Origin: Condylostoma magnum
Taxonomy: Eukaryota > Ciliophora > Heterotrichea > Heterotrichida > Condylostomatidae
DNA: 64,000 bases
NCBI GenBank assembly: GCA_920105805.1
Contig: CAKKTI010000051.1
Location: forward strand, 17,435 to 81,434
Direction of reading: 5' to 3'
Numbering within the stretch: the stretch's first letter is position 1; each line of letters opens with the position of its first letter. The translations under genes and the position numbers were made by a program. This document shows positions 1 through 9,904 of this stretch, in pieces. The notes below the pieces were generated by a model. The model saw nothing but the letters and a program-made list of their open reading frames with translations. It was not told the origin of the DNA and searched no databases.

Positions 1-31
1 CTTAAGTTAATCTGGAAGTTTTGACATTTTT

Positions 32-616
32 ATGCTAGTTTTTTGTTGTTTTTTGTAGATTGTAACTACTTTTCAGATTTAGATTTTAAGGAATAGAAAT
101 ATATGCTTTTTTGAAGATTTAAAGGTAGGAGAGGTGCTAAAAAGTGAAGTTAAAGTTATGCAGAATACTTGGTAGGATAAGGTTAATTTTAACATATTTG
201 CTCCCAAACGATAACTTGTTAAGTAGGCTAAGTAAGTATAGAATCATAAGCTAGAGTTTATTAGCGACAAGGATTAGACTTATGAGATCTGTGTTTATAA
301 TCCTGATAGTAATTTATTAAATGTTGAGCTGTATGTGAAAACGGGGAGAAAAGCAAAGGATTCTTAGTATATTGTGAAGAATAAAGATATTGATCATTTA
401 ATAACCCATTTATCTGAGATTAAGTCAGACAATTTATATATACTAGATCGATTATAGTAGATTGAAAGTAAAGATATGCAAAATTTAGAGTAAAAGGAAT
501 TTATTATGAGCATAACTGCATGAGCTCCACTCGCTATAATGATGCTGATAGGTCTTTAATTTGTTTTTACTAAAAACTATATAGATAAGTCTGTAAAAGA
601 GAAAAAGATAGTTTAG
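32..616 (+). CDS. p24/TMED (emp24 GOLD) cargo receptor
   Basis: Predicted 194-residue type I membrane protein of the p24 family, which cycles between ER and Golgi in COPI/COPII vesicles. Visible in order: a hydrophobic signal peptide from Met1 (MLVFCCFL), a GOLD domain with the family's paired cysteines (CFFEDL near residue 25 and YEICVYNP near 95), a short coiled coil (NLYILDRLQQIESKD), one membrane span near residues 155-175 and a short basic tail ending KEKKIV, like the dilysine tails of the family. Length matches the usual about 200 residues. Tandem TAG TAG codons follow KKIV and are taken as the stop. TAA/TAG occur as Gln throughout and one TGA as Trp at the start of the membrane span. 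Confidence 0.82.
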
Positions 617-746
617 TAGTTAAAAGTTATTATAATACGGTGTATAATCTAAGTATTTACATAGCTAAGATAATTCCATAATACAACATAAAACCAATCT
701 TCTTAAATATTATAACAAAATTCCATCCCTGTATTCATTTATAATA

Positions 747-1607
747 ATGATAGATAGACTATAAGAATTCAGAGCCCTAGCAAACATAGACGCTCCAATT
801 CCAGTAAAGTAGACAAAACAAATAGACAAATTCTTCCAGTACATCAAAATAGCTTAAAGATACCTAAAAGAAGTTGAGCAAGTCAACCTGGAAATATCCT
901 AATAATCCGACTAGCTCTAAAGATGTGTTATAAGTGACTAAGAAACCGTCATAAAAGATTCTGTAAAGCAACTGGTATCCCGCAACAACGGCCTTTTAGC
1001 CTAAGTCCGAAAAGCAGTGGATGATACAAAAGCCAGAATTGATTAATTTACCAAACAAGACAACAGTATAGAAAAGAAAATGATGACAACTAACCATGCA
1101 ACCCTAGTAAAACAGTTCTAAAATGCCCTAACTGACTTTGAACACTCTCAAAACGAATTTTCTCAAGTTGTGAGATAAAAAATCTCAAATCAAGTTCACA
1201 TGTTTGATCCAAATGCAACTGAGGAAACTGTTAATAAATGTATGGAAAATCCGTAAATGGTGCAATAATTAGCACAGTCTCAGCTAATAGGAGCCCATGA
1301 AGACGTTATCAGAGCTGTTCGCAATATAGAAGACCGTTATCAAGACGTTATAATGATTGAGCAAAATGTAGTAAAATTGCATAAAATGTTCTAAGATCTT
1401 GCTACTTTGGTATACAGTCAGGGTGAATTGCTTAATAGTATTGAAAAACACGTGAATACTGCGGTGGAGTATGTGAAAAAGGGAGTTGAAGAGATATAAC
1501 AAGCAGGGGAGTATTAAAAGAGTGCAAGATGGAAGAAGTGCTGCATCTTGGTTATTGTTTTAGTAGTGTTGATGGTCATTGTATTGCCCTCTACGCTAGC
1601 TACTTAG
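747..1607 (+). CDS. Syntaxin-type Qa-SNARE
   Basis: A 286-residue syntaxin, a tail-anchored SNARE for membrane fusion. The start MIDRLQEFRALA is followed by an Habc-like helical region to about residue 150, then the SNARE helix (IIGAHEDVIRAVRNIED-type region to SIEKHVNTAVEYV) and a C-terminal membrane anchor (CCILVIVLVVLMVIVLP). The zero-layer Gln expected of a Q-SNARE lies in the heptad region. I end the gene at the TAG after LPSTLAT, since syntaxins end just past the anchor; reading on to the next TGA (1707-1709) would add about 34 poorly conserved residues. It converges on the CDGSH gene with 12 bp between the two stops. Confidence 0.85.
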
Positions 1608-1619
1608 TAAAATTTATTA

Positions 1620-2036
1620 CTATTCTAATGTTTTTTTATTGTGTAAACATGCGACTCCGTCGCAATAGGGAGCTTAGGAGGTTAATTTGCATAAGCAGAG
1701 ATTTACTGATTGCACTTTTTCTTGAACTGTGAATTTTAAAGGAGTGAAGGAAGTTTGGTGGTGGGAATGATCACAAAAGGGCTGTTTTTTACTTAGACCG
1801 CATGAGCACCAAAAGTATGTCTTAAAGCCTAGTTTTGGAGATTAAAGAGTATATGGACGGAATGATACTGAAATTGGTTTTGGACTTTCTTTAAATTCTT
1901 CTAGAGTCATGAATTGCTGCTTGTTTACCTTGCGAGGAATACGATAAATGTTAAAATTCTTACGAGCTTCTACTAGGATTTTTGACATATTTTTATAAGA
2001 AGATTGCAAAATATAGTTGAGAATGTAAGTTATCAA
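1620..2036 (-). CDS. CISD3-like double CDGSH iron-sulfur protein
   Basis: Predicted 138-residue protein with two CDGSH-type [2Fe-2S] motifs, the layout of mitochondrial CISD3/MiNT. The basic N-terminus (SKILVEARKNFNIYRIPRK) fits a mitochondrial presequence. Motif 1 is WCSCGLSKKQPFCDHSH and motif 2 is CLCKLTSQAPYCDGVA. The ligand pattern C-x-C-x(2)-S/T-x(3)-P-x-C-D is intact in both; in motif 1 the usual Gly of CDGSH is His, and in motif 2 the last ligand position reads Ala rather than His. Stop taken as the first of TAG TAA TAA. The alternative start at Met17 (MSKILVEA) is possible. Confidence 0.8.
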
Positions 2037-2149
2037 TTTGTGTTATCTCTTTATGTATTTTAACAGTGACTAAAATATTCCTTACTATATGTGATATAAA
2101 GGCCCTGCAATGTAAATCTCGTTATTAATTCATTTTCCTTAAATTGTAA

Positions 2150-3142
2150 CTAAGTAGAGCCTTGGTATGAAAATCCTTGATACTTACTATTAGTACTGGC
2201 TGATAAATCTTCAGTGGACATAGAAATCGGCATATCAGTGAACTCAGTAGAAAAATATGCAGTATCCTGCAAGCCTTAAACCTCAGGTACATACGGCGGC
2301 GTAATTTGCTTCATATTCAACTCTTCCCACGGAAACCCTGAAAACCAGGGATGTGCCTTGACAGCCGCAGCATCCTACTCATCCGACCCCAACCTATCTT
2401 ACGGTTATTTCTGCATTAATTAAGTTAATAAATCATAAGAAACTTGCGTTAAAGTGGGACGTTTGGGTATATCATCATACACAATAGATTAAAACAACGA
2501 AGTTTAATCCTCTGCATAAAAAGGAGGCCATCCTGTTAGCATTTCATATATCAAAACTCCTAGAGACCATCAGTCAACTGATTTACCATACCCCTCTTCG
2601 TTCTGTAATATCTCAGGAGCTAGATACTCCGCAGTGCCTACAAGTGACCTTGCTTGGTTTTATCCAGTAATATTTTCCTTACTCAGCCCGAAATCTGTTA
2701 ATTTAGCAAATCCGTTTTCATCTACTAGTACATTCTCCGGTTTGAGACTGATTAAAACTTACTCTCGATATACAATGTTCAGTGAATGTAAATGTTCAAT
2801 TGCTAGAATAATACACGCAGCATAAAACTTGGCTCGTTCTTCAGTAAATCTCTTAGATCTCGCTAAATGGAAAAACAGTTCACCTCCCAAACAGTATTCC
2901 AGTACAAAAATTAGCTTCTTTTTAGTCTAAAATGCCCAGCTTAATCTAATGATAAAAGGGTGATTTACTCTTTACAGGATATTCCTCTCAGCTAAAGTAT
3001 GCAACACCTGGTTCTAGTGTTCAATTTCCTACTTTTTAAGTATTTTCATTGCATAGTACTCCCCAGAATCATTTTTCCTAACTAACAATACTTTTCCATA
3101 AGTACCCTACCCAATAACTTTAATAGACGAAAAATCATCCAT
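2150..3142 (-). CDS. AGC-family protein kinase (AKT/SGK/S6K-like)
   Basis: Serine/threonine kinase of about 325 residues after splicing. Gly loop GQGTYGKV, catalytic lysine [11 protein letters not shown]-region [15 protein letters not shown] in KLTDFGLSK, activation segment [11 protein letters not shown], and a C-terminal extension ending with the AGC hydrophobic motif FQGFSY-type ([10 protein letters not shown]). There is no PH or C1 domain; the kinase domain starts almost at Met1. A 15-nt intron at 2748-2762 interrupts the catalytic loop and its removal restores RDLKPEN. An in-frame TGA at 2570-2572 encodes the second Trp of the conserved DWWSLG. Ends at TAG right after the hydrophobic motif. 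Confidence 0.9.
2748..2762 (-). other. 15-nt spliceosomal intron
   Basis: On the minus strand this reads GTAAGTTTTAATCAG, GT...AG, exactly 15 nt. Left in, it inserts QVLIS into the kinase catalytic loop; removed, the loop becomes the invariant RDLKPEN. The phase is inside the Asp codon. Introns of 15-16 nt are characteristic of heterotrich ciliates. Confidence 0.92.
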
Positions 3143-3195
3143 ACACACTTATGACATTTAATTAATACTTAATTTTAGCAAAAGATTATAATAAA

Positions 3196-3678
3196 CTACT
3201 TCTTCCTGCTTACTCCTACAGTCTTTCCCTTTCTACCAGTAGTGCAGGTCTTTTACCCTCTGACTCTAATTCCCCACCAGTTCCTAAGACCTCTGTTTGA
3301 CAAAATCTTCTTGAGCCTTTCTAGATCCTCTCTTAGTTTCCCGTCTAGAAGATTAGAAACTAGTTAAGAAGACTCTCCGTCTACTGGATCCCATTTTCTG
3401 TTCAAAAGCCATTGGGGAATGTCATATTTGCTAGGATTTTGCACTATTGTAACCACTTTCTCCATTTCTTCCTCAGTCAGCTCACCGGCTCTGCGGTTTA
3501 GGTCTATATTAGCTCTTTTTAATACTAGGTTGGAAATTCTGCGTCCGACTCCTTTAATGGCCGTCAAAGCGAACATAACTTTCTGCTTTCCGTTAAGATT
3601 GGTGTTAAGTACACGGATTATGTGGTTAAAGTTTTCCTCGCCTTCGATGATTAGAGTGGCCTGGGTAAGGGTTACCAT
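3196..3678 (-). CDS. RPS18: Ribosomal protein uS13 (eukaryotic S18)
   Basis: Cytosolic small-subunit ribosomal protein uS13, 160 residues, close to the usual 152. Recognisable stretches: [59 protein letters not shown], and the basic C-terminus [15 protein letters not shown] chose MVTLTQ as start, since an upstream in-frame Met at 3723 adds residues unlike the family. The TAG after SRKK must be the stop: the next in-frame TGA is at 3046-3048, inside the neighbouring kinase gene. This makes uS13 the cleanest proof in the window that TAG can terminate. Confidence 0.95.
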
Positions 3679-3713
3679 TATTGGATGAGAATTTATTGTT
3701 AAATGGCAGAGGG

Positions 3714-4184
3714 ATGGAAACATAAGGCTATTTGGAGATATTCAATTTGTAGGGAAGAGATAAGAGTGTAAAGGAAGAGGAATTCAAATTTTGGGATGAG
3801 TTGCTAATTGAGGTATGTAAAGTTCTGTATTGTTGGAAAAATAGTGCTTAGATGAGTTTTAGAAGGAAAGTAAGATATGGGTTGTTTTATATAGAGTTGG
3901 AAAGATCGATTTTGTATATTGTTACTTTGAAAAATGATTCGTTGTAGTGTAAAATTTTAGGATTTGCCCTCTTACTGAGTTTACAGATAGCTATATTATT
4001 GTAATTCTGATGCTTATTTAAAAAATAGTAATAAAGAGCATTGTTATAGGTTATGTAAATACTGTAATATCCTGATAGACTTGATAAGGAGATTGCATTG
4101 GCTTAGTATATGCAGTTCTAAATTATTTTCTATAGTACTTATATTATTTATCCCTTGATATATAGAAGCTTAGATAAATTATAA
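3714..4184 (+). CDS. Hypothetical protein
   Basis: Frame open from METQGYLEIF, about 156 residues to the proposed TAA. The first 90 residues look coding (charged [14 protein letters not shown], then alternating polar and aliphatic blocks), and a hydrophobic stretch ([19 protein letters not shown]) could be a membrane span. I do not recognise a family. The frame stays open without any barrier into the following gene at 4491, so the 3' end is a guess; another possible end is the TAG TAA TAA run near residue 110. It diverges from uS13 with 35 bp between start codons. Confidence 0.4.
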
Positions 4185-4490
4185 TTTAATACTAAAAAGC
4201 AATAAGATATTTCATAATCATAGTTTGATAGTCTATTTAATAAATTATGTCAACTGTAATGCTCATCATCACTTCAATATATCAACGGATAAATAATCAC
4301 ATACTCAAAGATTTCCTTTTTTAGTAAAATATGCTGTTGTATGGCGAAATGTATTACATTTTATGCCATACCTTTAAAATCCAATGTACTATGCTTATAG
4401 AATTCATAATCTTTATATCTACTTACCTTACAATTTCTCCAAATATTATCTTACCATTTATCCCAAAACAACTTTAGGGGGCAATACACA
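4185..4490. other. AT-rich intergenic stretch
   Basis: About 300 bp with low-complexity AT sequence. I see no family signature or convincing codon bias on either strand; it probably holds the 3' end of the upstream hypothetical gene and the promoter of the one at 4491. Confidence 0.5.
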
Positions 4491-5243
4491 ATGACTTTTA
4501 ATCTAGATAGCGGGATTTAAGATTTTTCCTTAGAGTAACTTTCAATCAGCTTTTCATCAATGTTTAGTAACATAAATTCAATGATGTAGGATTAAAGCTT
4601 TACATTCGAGTAAGAATAATTTAATAATCCTACCCCTAACTTTGCCTAATAAGAAGAATAAGTAATATTTTCCTTTTAAGATTTACCTAAATAAGAAATT
4701 GAGTAAGACAGAAGATAAACAGAACCATTGGAAAATCCGAAAAGACAAGTAATGTTTTAGACTCCATAACCAATTTTATAGGCCAATAAACTAGATATAA
4801 GGCAATCATCTGGATTTAGAATGCCAAATTTGAATATAGGGAAAAGCAGCGAGGCAAGAAGAAGAACTCCAGGCTTAAAATTACCAAATCCTATAGAAAA
4901 ACTTCAAATAAAACAATCACCTAACATAAAATTACCTACTTTCAAGCCTTAATTGGGTTAAAGTCCTAAAATTGACAGGAAGTTCAGTTCTCCTATATTA
5001 GCTAAAAGCTCTCCAACACATTAAAAAACACCAGAAAGCAATTAATAAGATTAAATCCAAATTTTAAAAGACTTATAATGCTAAGTTGAATAAAAAGTAA
5101 AGAGTGATTCTATTACTTAAATTGAACAACAACTCTTCAACACAAGTTAACAATTTCTAGACTTACAACTTGAAGTTTTGAAGCTAAGAGCTGATCAACT
5201 TTCCCTTATCAACAAAATATATGGAGAATTGAACACGGTATAA
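4491..5243 (+). CDS. Gln-rich protein with C-terminal coiled coil
   Basis: Predicted 250-residue protein, unrecognised. The N-terminal 90 residues are rich in Q, F, S and N; the middle is basic and Pro/Ser/Lys-rich with repeated K-L-P-x-P/T-x-K-like segments (GLKLPNP, NIKLPTFKP), suggesting an unstructured or microtubule-binding-like region; the last 70 residues form a heptad-rich coiled coil (FLDLQLEVLKLRADQLSLI). Almost all Gln codons are TAA or TAG. It ends at TAA TAA, five bases before the next start codon. Confidence 0.6.
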
Positions 5244-5248
5244 TAAAA

Positions 5249-5809
5249 ATGTTCCTTTTACTTTAAATATTTTTAGTGTTTTCACAGCCTAAGCATTCTG
5301 AGAGGCTTATGAAAGGACTAGCTTGTGTTAAATTTACCTTTGATGTACTAGAGTTTGGTTATGATATCGTAGGTAAAATAGTAATGGATAAACCACATCT
5401 AGACAGTGATAAGCTTAAAGAAAAGATATACACAGATGTATTTGAAAACTGCTATAAAAAGATAACAAAGGAAGATATGCATAAGTTTAGAGTAAAAGTA
5501 GATCCAAAGGCTCACAAAGAACATTTAGAGTACATGGACCTGGATCCAAATAATTATAATACAGAAGAAGATCTAATCGTTCCTCAGTCCCATATAAGAT
5601 TCAGAAATGAAATTGAAGAGTACTCAAAAACCCCTCAGCCTGTATAATCCCCAGAAGAACTGAAAAAGGTATTCGATGATTTCGAGAAAATAAAAGAGCA
5701 GAAAAGACTAGAAGAAGAGGACTTAAAGCAAAGATACATAGAATTTGAAAAGCAAATGCAAGAAGATGAAGAAAGAAGGAAAAAAGAGCAGGAAAAGCAA
5801 GAACTTTAG
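5249..5809 (+). CDS. Hypothetical secretory-pathway protein
   Basis: 186 residues. The start is set by a clear signal peptide (MFLLLQIFLVFS). After it come a compact region with FDVLEFGYDIVGKIV and an acidic/basic middle, then a highly charged C-terminal helix (residues about 140-186, EELKKVFDDFEKIKEQ and on) that looks like a coiled coil. No family recognised. The last residues EKQEL resemble loose K/HDEL-type ER retention tails, which is only suggestive. The start codon lies five bases after the upstream stop. Confidence 0.6.
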
Positions 5810-5854
5810 TACTAAATTCCTTATTTTGCATAATTTCTGTATATAATCAGTTAA

Positions 5855-6367
5855 ATGAAACGTGACGTCCAAGAATAGTCTCATGAAAACCCCTACCGAT
5901 ATGGTGTTTTGGTAGGGAATCACGTCGAGGATCGCTTTGGAACAGGATTATCCGCCTAAGAAAAAGACTCCCAGACAATGCAAAGCACTTCTAGAATGTT
6001 TCATTCAAAATACAGTTCTCTGCATAACACCGAGGAAAAATAAGTATAAAGAGACGATCAATTCCAGTCCTTTGTAGCTGAGCCAAGCGGAATAGAAAGC
6101 CACCTTTTATTCGGACATGGTCCATCAATATAAAACTTCGTACAACGCGATTTCAGAAGTTGCTATGATTTAAGTTACAATAATAAAGTACGGGCACATC
6201 ATGCCCTTGAGCCTCATTTTGTACCGCCTCCTCTAGCTGCAAGGCCTCCTCCTATTGAAAAGCCAACGGTGCCTAAAGATATGCATAAACCTAAGGCGTA
6301 TTATGAGTTCACGAGAAGATGTGACTCTACTTTTAATAAAATACCTATGCGGAAGGACCCAGTTTAG
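5855..6367 (+). CDS. CFAP68 (C11orf1)-like axonemal protein
   Basis: 170 residues. The segment YRYGVLVGNHVEDRF and, about 75 residues later, YDLSYNNK followed by an HHALEPHFVPPP-type proline-rich stretch match by eye the conserved parts of vertebrate C11orf1/CFAP68, a microtubule inner protein of motile cilia. There is no signal peptide or membrane span, as expected for an axonemal protein. Assignment rests on these two blocks only, and another ciliary protein with similar proline-rich layout is possible. Ends on TAG after MRKDPV; the metaxin gene converges 16 bp further. Confidence 0.55.
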
Positions 6368-6383
6368 TAATTTTTAAGAGTTA

Positions 6384-7352
6384 TTAACTAAGTCTTACTG
6401 CACTGAAGAGAAATAGAATCAAGCCAGCAGTTGTTATATAGATTGAACGCTTCTTGTACCTTTTTTATGCTTTTCCCTCAGGCTGGTCGGTTAAGTGGAT
6501 TAAATGCTTGAAGTTCTGAGGATTCACAAACTCTTTGGAAAGTTGGATTTTAGGAAACACAAAAATTTCATCTGATTTTTAGCATTGAGAAACATAATAA
6601 ATGCTTATGTTGCTGATTTCTGGAGGCAGACTAAGTCTTCTTGTAAGTTTTATTATATTTTCCATCCTTTCTACAAATTGCAGTAGATTTGGATAATTTT
6701 TAAGGGAGTCTTGGTATAATCGATGGTCATGCAAATACGCGATTTCTTGGGCCAGGTATGAATATACCACAATGTCACTGCTTCTGGGTCTTTCTTAGTT
6801 ATTCTTATTGCTTAGGAAGAAGGAGCTAGATCCTAAAACATCACTTAAGAATTAGTGAGTTTAGTCTGCTTATAGAAAAGCTTCCTTATTGGAATTGATG
6901 TTTTTGTGAAATTTTAAATGGCTCATTATTTTTCCTCGTTCTTTTAAGAATCTAAGCTTGAAAATTGGAAGATTTACTAATTACCATAAAACATTACCGT
7001 GAGGAGTAAAAAATTTCTTAGAGGAGTCTTGATCTACCCAAAGAGCATAATTGATAGCAGATCTAAGTTTGCTATAGCATAATTCTTCCAGTAATTCAGC
7101 TTGTCTTTATAAATCTGGCTCTAAGTCTCTGTTTATGTTATAAGCTGTTTTAAGAAACTGTAAAATGTTATCATTTCTTACTATATTGCCTCGAAATTAA
7201 ACAAATGGAAGAGTATCTGCAAAATATCAGTTGTAGTTGGATTTTATCTCCTTAAAACTGTCTATTTAGCAAATGATAGCCCATAGTCTAGCTACAGTTG
7301 CATTGGGGTCTAGTTGAATATTCCCAGTGTATAGAATTAGTTGATCTTCCAT
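6384..7352 (-). CDS. Metaxin-like GST-fold protein of the outer mitochondrial membrane
   Basis: 322 residues with the metaxin layout: an N-terminal thioredoxin-like half (LILYTGNIQLDPNATVARLW, then FADTLPFVQFRGNIV, like the family's LP-x-V-x-x-G-x-x-I), a C-terminal GST-like half (DIVVYSYLAQEIAYLH, LPNLLQFVERM-type segment), and a C-terminal tail anchor flanked by basic residues (KRYKKRSIYITTAGLILFLF). The last feature argues for an MTX/SAM37-type protein rather than a soluble GST. An in-frame TGA in YNWYF encodes Trp. Two TAA codons follow LS and are taken as stop. Confidence 0.75.
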
Positions 7353-7526
7353 TTTATTGAAAGCAATTTATTATATATTCTTAGTCTCTAATGATGATTG
7401 TTATAATATCTGAATGTAATTAATATATCATTTATACAAATATTGGGAGAGTAATCAATTTTCTCATTAGAATCAATACATAAATAATAAACTATTACAC
7501 TTATTGCGTTTTATAAGTATTATAAT

Positions 7527-8891
7527 ATGAGAAGATCTATAGATACATTTTCTCTTACGCAAATAAGATAACTTCCTAATATAAAAGCTCCATTAACACC
7601 AAATAGTTTAACTCCTAATGGTACACCAAGAGATCGCATCAGTACCTCTGTTTATAAGAGGGCAGCATCGTAATTATTATATAGGACAGCCTAAAGATTT
7701 AAAAGACTTCCTCCATAGGTTTTTAGAAAAGAACTTAAACGAATTGAAGGTAAATCAATAGTAAAAGACTTTGTTTCAAAAATGAATAAATAAGTTATTG
7801 GCTATAAAAGTTATTATAATTAATTAAGAGTAATTTCTAAGCAAAAAGAGAAAGATTATCAGATATAAATAAATAAGCAAAAATATACAGAAAGTAATAT
7901 TTAGAATTAGAGACATGAAGCTTATAAAACGGTAGTAAAGAAGCTGTAAAATGTTTATCATAATATTGAAATGGAAAAAGCAACTACTGATACTTTAAAT
8001 CATATGAGACTTATACGATTGAAAAATGTTTAAGGAGTTTAGGATCCAATAAGATAAATAAAGTCTGAAATTCAAAAATTTAATATATAAATTAATCTTC
8101 TATAAAGATAAAAGTATCATAATAGCTAGCAAACATTAAAATATAACAGTTCACTATAGGATATTCAGAATAATACTTTAAAAAACAAACTATTATAGAA
8201 TAATTGACTAAACAATGAAGCCTAAATTGTAGAGGATATAGAAAAGGCTAAACAAGTTATTGAATAACAACATAATAGAATTTAACTTAAGGATAAAATA
8301 CAAAAGCATAAAAGATATATAAGTAAATTAAAGGAAAAGCAAAAAATTACACAGTAACATGAAAATTACCTAGAAGATTAATAAGAATTAGAAGATAAAT
8401 TAAAGCAAAAGTAGGATATGCTTGATTATGTATTTTAAAAGACTAGAACTTTAAACTATAAAGACCTAATATAGTAATTTGGGAACATATATGCGACAAA
8501 GGAATACTTATAAGTTTTTAAACAGGATTTAGAAGGAAAAATCAAAAGTTCAGGTGAATAATTACAAGCATTATAATAACAGTCTAAACTCTAAGGAATT
8601 TACGAGTGTGACAATATCCATGATATCTATAAAAACGAAGATAAAAGTGAATCATTATAACACAAAATAGAAATGCTGTAGGATTAAAATTAGAAACGAC
8701 GAGCCTTGATATCATCTATTTAGATATAATTACTAAGACTTTGCAAAATTACTTCAGAAGTAAAGGGAACCAAAGATATTAACTCAAAAACATTCAAAAG
8801 TATTTTCAACTTTCTTAAGACAAATTTAGCAACTGTTGCTTAGTTAAACATAATTTTGTTATTTAATGCAGCTATTATTACCCATTTATAA
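7527..8891 (+). CDS. Long coiled-coil protein
   Basis: 454 residues, very rich in Gln, Lys and Ile. The N-terminal 70 residues are basic and Pro/Ser/Thr-rich; from about residue 85 to 400 the sequence is nearly continuous coiled coil (for example LKRIEGKSIVKDFVSKM, VIEQQHNRIQLKDKIQKH). This is the layout of axonemal docking-complex or other cytoskeletal coiled-coil proteins, but I see no signature that fixes a family. The stop is placed at TAA 14 nt before the ATG of the next gene; the next TGA (8916) would overlap it. Confidence 0.6.
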
Positions 8892-8904
8892 AATAAATAC
8901 TCAA

Positions 8905-9891
8905 ATGAATTGTGATTTATGCTAAAATCCAGGTAAATTTTGCCGGTAATGTTCTGTACTGAAGTTACAAGATAGGATTTAGAAGTTAAATGAATTAAAA
9001 TTGAATAATTTGAAATTAAAGTAAGAAATAAAAGATCGTCTATAGTAATCTTAATCTTGCTTAAATTAGCATTTGTTATAGGAACAGATTATAAAGTGTA
9101 AATAAGATAGGGATTTTAAAGACAATATGCAGCATTTCATCAGAAAAATACGAATTATGAGTACTAATATAACATCACTCATAAGTAAATCTATATATAA
9201 TATGCAAATATCCTACTCTCATATACCAAAGCTAATAAACAGAATTAAGACTAGAAGATAATAAATACTATAAATAGCCTACAATGTTTTAAAGGAAAAC
9301 TAATACTTCCCCGATTTCTGTATACAAGAATTATTTAAAATCAACAATGTTTTGAGATAAAGCCAAATAACATCATTTGGTGCTGACTAACAATCTCTAA
9401 TACCCTAATACGTTATATCAATAGGAAGTAACTTACAAACAGACATATACCATCCTGAAATGTCGCAAGAACACAAAGACGCTATAAAATTTTCTATAAA
9501 CTGTCTTTGCGACCTAATAGAATACAGTTCAATAATCCTTTAACTCCCCCTACCCTTCCCCCTACAAAAACACTTTGAATTTTACTACATAAACGATTAT
9601 AAAACCAATTTACTATAACTAAACATTGATGAATAAAATGAATTTGAACAAGCTTTAGTATTTTTATTCTAAAACTTCAAATATCTGCAATAACAATCCG
9701 GAGTAAATTTAGACAAACTTCACTCTTTATTTGACGTAAAATCACTAATAGAGTCGGAGAACCTAGGCGAATGATTCTCTAAGCCTAGTAGTAATTCTAG
9801 TGATCCTTACTTTCCAACGCTGGAAGATTAAAACTCCCAAAATTCATCAGATTATGAATTTGTATTATTAAGTTCTTCAGACGAAGATTGA
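8905..9891 (+). CDS. ATG14/UVRAG-family autophagy protein
   Basis: 328-residue homologue of the Atg14/Barkor-UVRAG family, the specificity subunit of the VPS34 PI3-kinase complex. It begins with the cysteine motif of Atg14 (MNCDLCQNPGKFCRQC), followed by a coiled coil (residues 17-110), a positively charged LINRIKTRRQQ segment and the conserved C-terminal fold (FPDFCIQELFKI; DLIEYSSIILQLPLPFP; EFEQALVFLFQNFKYL). It is acidic and Ser-rich at the C-terminus, ends on TGA, and contains an in-frame TGA read as Trp in GEWFSKPS. It converges on the DI-x-GA repeat gene with 13 bp between. Confidence 0.8.
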
Positions 9892-9904
9892 TTAAATAAT
9901 TTTA

